This document shows, one piece after another, positions 60,011 through 64,000 of a stretch of 64,000 nt of DNA (position 1 is its first letter; the number at the start of each line of letters is the position of its first letter). Under the pieces are notes generated by a model. The model did not search any database and was not told where the DNA came from. It saw only the letters and a program-made list of their open reading frames with translations. The stretch is from Photobacterium marinum (GTDB lineage: Bacteria; Pseudomonadota; Gammaproteobacteria; Enterobacterales; Vibrionaceae), in assembly GCF_000331515.1 (NCBI RefSeq), contig NZ_AMZO01000040.1, forward strand, positions 1-64,000, in the 5' to 3' direction. The position numbers and the translations under genes are program-made.

Positions 60011-61747
60011 ATGCAGCTGTTAACTAACCATATCGGATACGAACGTTTCGGCACCAAGCAGGCCATCCTACAGGGAGAAACAGAACTGCCTGTCAGCCAC
60101 GCAGAAATCATTCGCTGCCACGACAACCAATCCGTAATGCAGCTGCCAGTAAAGCCCTGCGGGACAATCGCACAATGGCATACCGGCAACACCAGCTCAA
60201 TTGATTTCACCGACCTGACAGAATGCGGTGAATACCGGATCAGGGTCGGCGATACCTTATCGACACCTTTTGTGGTGGCAGAAGGGCTGCTGATGCGTCG
60301 GACTTTCAGCGATGTCCTCCACTATTTCAAATCCCAGCGCTGCGGCGGGATTTTTGACCGTGTAGATAAACATGCGCCACTACTGGGTAGCCGGGAGCAT
60401 GCCGATGTCCACGGAGGCTGGTATGACGCCTCCGGTGATGTCAGCAAGTATCTCAGTCACCTGTCTTTCAGTAACTACCTGAATCCGCAGCAGACCCCTA
60501 TGGTGGTCTGGAACATGCTCAAATCATTCGAGTTACTAGCAGACGAAGATTCCATTGCTGATTTTACCCGCGTCCGCCTTATGGAAGAGGCTATTTTTGG
60601 CGCGGACTTTTTACTGCGGATGCAGCATCCGCAGGGTTATTTTTTTGTCACAGTGTTCGACAAGTGGAGTAAGTCCACGGGGCAACGGGAGATATGTTCA
60701 TATTCAACGCAGGAGGGCATCAAATCAACTGACTATCAAGCCGGATTCCGTCAAGGCGGCGGTGTTGCTATCGCCGCCCTGGCCGGTGCCGCAAGATTAC
60801 TCAAAACCCAGGCGGCAAACACGCTGGGCTGGGAGGACAACAACCGTTCACAACGCTACCTCTGTGCCGCTGAAACCGGCTACTGGCATCTGACAGAGAT
60901 GAACGCTCAGTACCTTGATGACAGTACTGAAAATATTCTTGACGAATATTGTGCCCTGTTGGCAGCAGTTGAGCTGTTCAGGGCAACACATGACAACCGC
61001 TACCTGGAAGCAGCCCGGCAATGGGCTGGCCGCCTTGCAGCCAGGCAGCAATCAGACAACCACCAGCAGCACTTCTGGTCTGCAACCGCAGATGGCAGTC
61101 GCCCGTATTACCACGCCGCCGAAGCCGGGCTTCCGGCTATCAGCCTGATGCAATATCTGACCATTGAACATAATGAAAACAAACGCGAGGCAACGCTGGC
61201 AGTTATCACCAATGCCCTGCGGTTTGAGCTCAGCATCACCGGCGAAGTCAACAATCCATTTGGTTACCCGCGTCAGTATATCCGCCCGGTCGGAGGCGAG
61301 AAACACAGCGCCTTCTTTATTCCTCACCACAACGAAAGCGGGTACTGGTGGCAGGGTGAGAATGCGCGAGTCGCCTCGCTGGCAGCGATGGCCGGCATGG
61401 CGCAAAACCTGGCTATCGACAGCAAGCTCAAAGTACAACTAAAGATCTATGCCCAAAAGCTGACCGACTGGATTCTGGGACTGAACCCGTTTGATATGTG
61501 CATGCTCGACGGCCATGGCCACAACAATCCTGATTACCTGCCGGACCTGGGCTTCTTCAATGCCAGAGGCGGGATCTGCAACGGCATCACCTCCGGGTTT
61601 GAAAACGAACAGGATATAGCCTTCAACCCAACCGGGCAGAAAGACGACATCTTGCAAAACTGGCGCTGGGGAGAACAGTGGATCCCACATGCCTGCTGGT
61701 ACTTGCTTGCAATCACCACTCAGTTTAAGGAGCGACACCTTGGCTAA
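60011..61747 (+). CDS. GH9 family glycoside hydrolase, probable exo-beta-D-glucosaminidase
   Basis: A 578-residue enzyme with an N-terminal immunoglobulin-like CelD_N domain (1-85) and a GH9 (alpha/alpha)6 barrel. GGWYDASGD carries the catalytic-base aspartates; the acid glutamate is probably in SGFENEQDIAFNP. There is no signal peptide, so it acts in the cytoplasm on imported sugar. GH9 enzymes are mostly cellulases, but a Photobacterium profundum homologue in this operon position has been reported to be an exo-beta-D-glucosaminidase, which fits (partly) deacetylated chitobiose. The ATG at 60011 has GGAGGAAC directly before it. The gene overlaps the next by 8 nt. Confidence 0.88.
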   Translation: MQLLTNHIGYERFGTKQAILQGETELPVSHAEIIRCHDNQSVMQLPVKPCGTIAQWHTGNTSSIDFTDLTECGEYRIRVGDTLSTPFVVAEGLLMRRTFSDVLHYFKSQRCGGIFDRVDKHAPLLGSREHADVHGGWYDASGDVSKYLSHLSFSNYLNPQQTPMVVWNMLKSFELLADEDSIADFTRVRLMEEAIFGADFLLRMQHPQGYFFVTVFDKWSKSTGQREICSYSTQEGIKSTDYQAGFRQGGGVAIAALAGAARLLKTQAANTLGWEDNNRSQRYLCAAETGYWHLTEMNAQYLDDSTENILDEYCALLAAVELFRATHDNRYLEAARQWAGRLAARQQSDNHQQHFWSATADGSRPYYHAAEAGLPAISLMQYLTIEHNENKREATLAVITNALRFELSITGEVNNPFGYPRQYIRPVGGEKHSAFFIPHHNESGYWWQGENARVASLAAMAGMAQNLAIDSKLKVQLKIYAQKLTDWILGLNPFDMCMLDGHGHNNPDYLPDLGFFNARGGICNGITSGFENEQDIAFNPTGQKDDILQNWRWGEQWIPHACWYLLAITTQFKERHLG

Positions 61748-62636
61748 CCCAATCAAATACTATGTTGGCGTTGATGGCGGTGGCACATCCTGCCGCGCCC
61801 GTATCTGTAATCTTCAGGGCAATATTCTGGGTGAAGCCAAAACCGGCAGTGCCAATATCCTGCTCGGCGGGCAAATTGCCATGGCTTCGGTGCAAGATGC
61901 GATAGCAACTGCGGCAGCTCAAGCCCAATTGACCGAAGGCGACTATAGCCAGATGTCTGTCGGGCTAGCTCTGGCTGGTGCCGAACAAAAACAAGCCTGG
62001 TATGACTTTATGGTGCTCCCTCACCCTTACGCTGCCATAACTATGAATACCGATGCCTACGGAGCCTGCCTCGGAGCCTGGCGCGGAAAAGAAGGCGCAA
62101 TCCTTATCGCAGGTACCGGATCATGCGGCATTCTGCTCAAAGACAACCGTCAGCATGTAATCGGAGGCCGGGAGTTTCCGATCTCCGATCAAGGCAGCGG
62201 TGCAATAATGGGGCTGCGCTTAATTCAGCAGGTATTGCTCAGCGTCGATGAAATCGTCCCTCACACACCGCTGGCACAGCGTGTCATGGCTCATTTTAAT
62301 CATGATGTCGATGCGATTGTCACCTGGTCCAAAACCGCCCGACCTTGTGATTACGGTCAATTCTCACCAGCTATTTTTGCCCATGCTGCGCAGGAAGACA
62401 GCCTTGCTGTTGAGCTGCTGAAACAAACCGCAGCCGATATAGAAATGTGGTTGTCCGCTCTGATCCGGCGCGGAGCAGAACAAATCTGCCTGATGGGCAG
62501 CATAGGTGAACGTATCCGCCCATGGTTGACTCCGCCGCTACAGGCAAAGCTGGCAGAGCCTCAGGGCGATGCGATGGATGGTGCCATTGCCATGGCACAA
62601 ACAGGCAACCACAACCTTTTCCCTCCGGAGGTGTGA
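61740..62636 (+). CDS. N-acetylglucosamine kinase (BadF/BadG family)
   Basis: Phosphorylates GlcNAc to GlcNAc-6-P with ATP, after chitobiose has been split. The 298-residue protein starts at TTG (61740), which has AAGGAG seven bases upstream. The family's VDGGGTSCRARICN phosphate-1 motif, IAGTGSCGILL and DQGSGAIMGLRL (phosphate-2 and adenosine regions) are all present. It overlaps the GH9 gene by 8 nt, so translation is coupled. It corresponds to V. cholerae GspK, which I recall as specific for glucosamine/GlcNAc. Confidence 0.9.
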   Translation: MANPIKYYVGVDGGGTSCRARICNLQGNILGEAKTGSANILLGGQIAMASVQDAIATAAAQAQLTEGDYSQMSVGLALAGAEQKQAWYDFMVLPHPYAAITMNTDAYGACLGAWRGKEGAILIAGTGSCGILLKDNRQHVIGGREFPISDQGSGAIMGLRLIQQVLLSVDEIVPHTPLAQRVMAHFNHDVDAIVTWSKTARPCDYGQFSPAIFAHAAQEDSLAVELLKQTAADIEMWLSALIRRGAEQICLMGSIGERIRPWLTPPLQAKLAEPQGDAMDGAIAMAQTGNHNLFPPEV

Positions 62637-62638
62637 CG

Positions 62639-64000
62639 ATGAGCTACCGTCTTGATCTCACCGTAATCGACAAAAGCAAACAGGTTTCCCGCTTTGCCCT
62701 GACCCTGCATAACCTCAGCGATAAGCCGCTATACAACTGGTCACTCCATTTCACGATTGCCCGTTGGATCTCGGCTAACAGTTTGTCCATCGGCAAACTA
62801 AGCCAGCTGGGCAGCTATTGCATCCTGACTCCGGACAATGCATCGCCGCTTGCGCCAAATTCTCATTTTTATACTGAGTTCAACATTGGCACTAAGCCGT
62901 TCACCCTGCACGATGACAGCATTATTGATGCGTTCCTCAACACATCTTCAGGCAATACCCCGATCCATCCTATTCCGGTTGAAATAACCACCATCGATTT
63001 GGATCAGCCGGCGACAGAGCATGTTTCATCACCATTACCGCCAGCCAAAGCAGTGAGCTTGATCCCGGCACCGGATTCATTAACCCGGCTACAGGGTGAA
63101 TTCAGGCTTAACCAACACACGGCAATTACTACTCCGCCGGAAGCTGCAGTCGGCAGTACCCGCTGGTTGCAGACTGAAATGAATAAACTGCTGCATGAAG
63201 ATTTGCCGATTAAAGAGCAGGGGAATATCACTTACCAGCTCCACGAAAACATGGCTGAAGGTGCTTATCATCTACTGATTGAGCCTGACCACATCTGGCT
63301 TCAGGCCGGCTCTGCATCCGGTTTTGTTCATGCCTCCTCATCCCTACTGCAACTCATTCCGGCCATGCCGTCGCATCAGGCCGATGCCGCTTATATCCTG
63401 CCTATGGTGGAGATCCAGGATCAGCCTCATTATGCCCACCGCGGCATGATGCTCGACTGTGCCCGACATTTTCATCCGGTCAAGCGGCTCAAAAACCTGC
63501 TTGATCAGCTGGCCCGTTATAAATTTAATACCTTCCACTGGCACCTGACTGACGACGAAGGCTGGCGGATTGAAATCGACGCATTCCCTGAGCTGACCGA
63601 AATCGGTGCCTGGCGCGGCCCGAATGAAATGCTCAAACCGCAGTTCACCACCATCAGCCAACAATATGGTGGCTACTACAGCAAGCAGGAGATCCGGGAG
63701 CTGATTGCCTATGCCAGCGATCGCGGGATCACCATTATTCCTGAGATAGATATTCCGGGACATTGCCGTGCTGCCATCAAATCCCTGCCAGCTCTGCTGG
63801 TGGATCCGGATGACCATTCCGAGTACCGCAGTATTCAAGGCTACCCGGATAATATCCTGTCTCCGGCTCTGCCCGGCACCTACACCTTTATAGCCAAGGT
63901 ACTGGAAGAAGTCTGCGAACTTTTCCCTGCTCCCTACATCCATATCGGCGGAGACGAAGTCCCGCAAGGCGTGTGGACCGACAGCCAAGCCTGCCAGGCA
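62639..64000 (+). CDS. GH20 beta-N-acetylhexosaminidase (3' end outside window)
   Basis: Cuts terminal GlcNAc from chitin oligosaccharides. Only the first 454 codons are present; the frame is open to the window edge. An N-terminal beta domain (1-260) precedes the GH20 barrel, which begins near residue 265 (YAHRGMMLDCARHFHPV), then FHWHLTDDEGWRIEI and HIGGDEVPQGVW with the catalytic pair Asp439-Glu440. No signal peptide is seen, so it should be cytoplasmic, matching the GH9 and kinase. GGAGG precedes the ATG, which comes 3 bases after the kinase stop codon. Further operon genes (a phosphorylase and a phosphoglucomutase in V. cholerae) would be expected downstream. Confidence 0.93.
   Translation, partial: MSYRLDLTVIDKSKQVSRFALTLHNLSDKPLYNWSLHFTIARWISANSLSIGKLSQLGSYCILTPDNASPLAPNSHFYTEFNIGTKPFTLHDDSIIDAFLNTSSGNTPIHPIPVEITTIDLDQPATEHVSSPLPPAKAVSLIPAPDSLTRLQGEFRLNQHTAITTPPEAAVGSTRWLQTEMNKLLHEDLPIKEQGNITYQLHENMAEGAYHLLIEPDHIWLQAGSASGFVHASSSLLQLIPAMPSHQADAAYILPMVEIQDQPHYAHRGMMLDCARHFHPVKRLKNLLDQLARYKFNTFHWHLTDDEGWRIEIDAFPELTEIGAWRGPNEMLKPQFTTISQQYGGYYSKQEIRELIAYASDRGITIIPEIDIPGHCRAAIKSLPALLVDPDDHSEYRSIQGYPDNILSPALPGTYTFIAKVLEEVCELFPAPYIHIGGDEVPQGVWTDSQACQA

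Noticed and set aside
63344-63988. A 214-codon minus-strand frame at the right edge
   Set aside because: It is antisense to the GH20 hexosaminidase, whose catalytic HIGGDE motif is on the plus strand.

Overview
This 64-kb window is ordinary, gene-dense chromosome of a marine gammaproteobacterium of the Vibrionaceae, most likely Photobacterium or a close relative. The evidence is the full ChiS/chitin-oligosaccharide operon, ArcA and ArcB encoded side by side, an ung-nfo-grcA-thrABC-arcA-glt gene order as I remember it from Vibrio, and a DUF3545-type small protein. The genus is an inference. I see no rRNA, tRNA, CRISPR array, insertion sequence, integrase or prophage, and no base-composition break. 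Both window ends are arbitrary, and the last gene runs off the right edge.

Left part (1-16.5 kb): an alanine/glycine:Na+ symporter, a DUF3545 small protein, a hemerythrin-like protein, uracil-DNA glycosylase (ung), endonuclease IV (nfo), the stress glycyl-radical protein grcA behind a textbook FNR promoter, two near-identical tandem dicarboxylate/amino-acid symporters, the thrABC operon with an intact threonine/isoleucine leader peptide and attenuator, isocitrate dehydrogenase kinase/phosphatase (aceK), and a small outer-membrane-type protein.

Middle (16.5-41 kb): an RraA paralog with a DUF3293 gene; arcA facing arcB, with a lipoprotein gene translationally coupled to arcB; a PAS/GGDEF diguanylate cyclase; the radical-SAM protein YhcC; two complete and distinct glutamate synthase operons in tandem (gltB1-gltD1, gltB2-gltD2); a mtnN-cbiB-like-btuF operon linking SAH/MTA recycling with corrinoid handling; and a TRIC-family YadS protein. 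The FNR-type boxes upstream of grcA and arcA and the ArcAB pair make this stretch rich in oxygen-responsive control.

Right part (41-64 kb): tyrS, an M23 murein endopeptidase, erpA, clcA, hemL, a previously missed 35-residue cysteine-rich membrane peptide, an AI-2E family transporter and rsmC. These are followed by the chitin module: the hybrid sensor/DNA-binding regulator ChiS, the periplasmic chitooligosaccharide-binding protein, a four-gene ABC transporter, a cytoplasmic GH9 enzyme, GlcNAc kinase and a GH20 hexosaminidase (truncated by the window). CBP and ChiS sense chitin oligosaccharides, the ABC transporter imports (GlcNAc)2, and the cytoplasmic enzymes cut and phosphorylate it.

I found no wholly unknown multi-gene system. 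The most interesting unexplained signals are two short ORFs that look real, the structured leaders before chiS and gltB1, the valine at position 241 of ArcB, and several perfect palindromes at promoters.
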